A stretch of 64,000 nucleotides of DNA from contig NZ_JAIOGQ010000012.1 in the NCBI RefSeq assembly GCF_019904135.1, positions 1-64,000 of the forward strand, written 5' to 3'. The stretch comes from Paenibacillus caui. Lineage in GTDB: Bacteria; Bacillota; Bacilli; Paenibacillales; Paenibacillaceae. Of this stretch, positions 63,234-64,000 are shown in pieces. Each line of letters begins with the position of its first letter. Position 1 is the first letter of the stretch. Both the position numbers and the translations under genes were made by a program. Below the pieces are notes generated by a model, which saw nothing but the letters and a program-made list of their open reading frames with translations, was not told where the DNA came from and made no database searches.

Positions 63234-63358
63234 GCCTGTTTCCGGTAAATCCGGCGGAGTCAGCCTCCTCCACCCTCTCGCCCGCCGGGATCCTTGCCGA
63301 ATAAAGAGATCATCGTTTATACCATGGAGAAGAGATCATATTCCGAATAGAACAAAAG
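63234..63358 (+). other. Intergenic region before the second repeat array
   Basis: No gene is seen. GGCGGAG and CTCCTCC arms just after the solute-binding protein gene form a weak hairpin without a T run. The rest is AT-rich and may hold the promoter of the secreted-protein gene; no good hexamers were identified. Confidence 0.4.
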
Positions 63359-63560
63359 GTAGCCTATTCGAAGCAAGTTTTGTTGGGGTGCTAATCCGAG
63401 AAGCTTAAGCTTCACAAAACTAAACCTATGCTTCCGAAGCAAGTTTTGTTGCGAAGCTAATCCAAAAGCTTACGCTTCACAAAACTAAGCCTATGCTTCC
63501 GAAGCAAGTTTTGTTGCGAAGCCTATTCTTTGGAGCTTAAGCTTCACAAAACTTTTAGGA
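63359..63560 (+). repeat. 65-66 bp tandem repeat array in the 5' untranslated region of the secreted-protein gene (locus B)
   Basis: AAGCAAGTTTTGTTG starts at 63371, 63437 and 63502, a period of 66 then 65 bp. In the middle copy AGTTTTGT (63442-63449) pairs with ACAAAACT (63479-63486), with GCG/CGC and AGCT/AGCT pairing inside. TGCTT-CCG-AAGCA forms a small hairpin at each junction. The last copy stems AAGTTTTGT (63506-63514) with ACAAAACTT (63546-63554) and runs directly into TTAGGAGG (63555-63562), as at locus A. Confidence 0.9.
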
Positions 63561-63567
63561 GGTCGCC

Positions 63568-64000
63568 ATGTCTAATTCGAATGTGATGAAATCCATCAGC
63601 TTTATGCTGGTTCTGATGCTGATTGCCAGTGTTTTACCGGGGTGGCGGACTGCTTCCGCTTCTGCCCAAGATAACGGGGCGGCGGGTGCAGCTGCGGCTA
63701 GGGTGCAGCAAGCTCAGATTGCTCCGGAGGCTTCGCCTGAGGAGGCGGTTCCGGAAGCCCCGCCTGAACAATTGGCTCCTGAGGCTCAGGCCGGACGGGG
63801 GCCGGCATCATCCGAGGCGCCGCTAACTTTGCTGTGGCAGGTGGGAACTCCCGACAATAGTTCCGCCGAATTCAAGGATTTTAATGCCGGAGGAGCGGAG
63901 AGCGTGTCGGTCCCGGTTGAGCGTGACCGGTTAAGCTCCATCTCCAAAGGAATGAAGGCTGACGCGAATGGAACAATGCAAATTTCATACACGCTTCACA
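63568..64000 (+). CDS. Secreted protein, 5' part, truncated by the window edge
   Basis: ATG at 63568 (AGGAGGTCGCC upstream) opens 144 residues with no stop before the edge. A signal peptide covers about 1-34 (FMLVLMLIASVLPG ... ASASAQ). Residues 35-85 are an Ala/Glu/Pro-rich linker with EA/PEAxPE repeats. From about 88 a domain begins with LLWQVGTPDNSSAEFKDF, a pattern I associate loosely with secreted polysaccharide-degrading or carbohydrate-binding proteins. The position after a sugar ABC transporter fits that, but it remains an inference. Confidence 0.75.
   Translation, partial: MSNSNVMKSISFMLVLMLIASVLPGWRTASASAQDNGAAGAAAARVQQAQIAPEASPEEAVPEAPPEQLAPEAQAGRGPASSEAPLTLLWQVGTPDNSSAEFKDFNAGGAESVSVPVERDRLSSISKGMKADANGTMQISYTLH

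Noticed and set aside
1-64000. tRNA and rRNA genes
   Set aside because: No TTCGA-type T-loop with matching acceptor stem and no rRNA-like sequence was noticed. A tRNAscan run would be decisive.

Overview
The window looks like a chromosomal stretch of an endospore-forming Gram-positive of the Paenibacillus type. The evidence is the mix of spore genes (sspI, an alpha/beta SASP, yunB, ylbJ), a LiaFSR cell-envelope system, a T-box trpS, SLH-anchored surface protein, YesN/YesM-type two-component regulators with LplB/LplC-type sugar permeases, a carboxyspermidine pathway, and moderately GC-rich codon use with many TTG/GTG starts and strong AGGAGG ribosome binding sites. The species assignment is an inference; no rRNA gene is present.

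Left part (1-9.4 kb): the 3' end of a group II intron, liaF-liaS-liaR, a YwmB-like exported protein, zwf, prfC, the spore gene sspI, a KtrA-type potassium-channel regulator and a TrmH-family methyltransferase. 9.4-15 kb: a GNAT acetyltransferase and a complete trehalose unit (treA-treP-treR) with a promoter whose spacer is itself a TreR-type operator, a second operator copy and a cre-like site. 15-18.7 kb: yunB, lytH, lipA, yutD, an arrangement that resembles Bacillus. 18.9-25.2 kb: one 2113-residue surface protein with three lamin-tail domains, a metallophosphoesterase, a 16-copy PEPTPT-type linker and three SLH domains.

Middle part (25-47 kb): nadK, a copper-amine-oxidase-N (stalk) domain protein, ylbJ, a small membrane peptide gene, truncated haemoglobin, a DUF2225 protein, yycC overlapping a zinc-ribbon gene, pepF, a spore SASP gene with a sigma-G-like promoter, an aldose epimerase, T-box/trpS, ctaB, a Toprim protein, a DeoR regulator, an MFS transporter, a CvpA/transglutaminase membrane protein and two tandem class B penicillin-binding proteins.

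Right part (47-64 kb): a YesN/YesM two-component pair divergent from a solute-binding protein, then an AT-rich accessory island (about 52.4-57.1 kb) made of a group II intron 5' fragment, IS630 and IS30 wrecks and a small cassette of unknown secreted, lipoprotein and membrane peptides. After it come the carboxynorspermidine dehydrogenase/decarboxylase pair, an LplB/LplC/solute-binding ABC transporter, and the start of a secreted protein running off the edge.

The most unusual signal is a 65-66 bp tandem repeat found at two distant loci (about 40.9 and 63.4 kb) on opposite strands. Both arrays lie directly in front of a start codon, and both end in the same stem-loop arm joined to the same Shine-Dalgarno sequence. 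The downstream genes are unrelated (an MFS transporter and a secreted protein). This looks like a portable 5'-untranslated element that I cannot assign to a named family.
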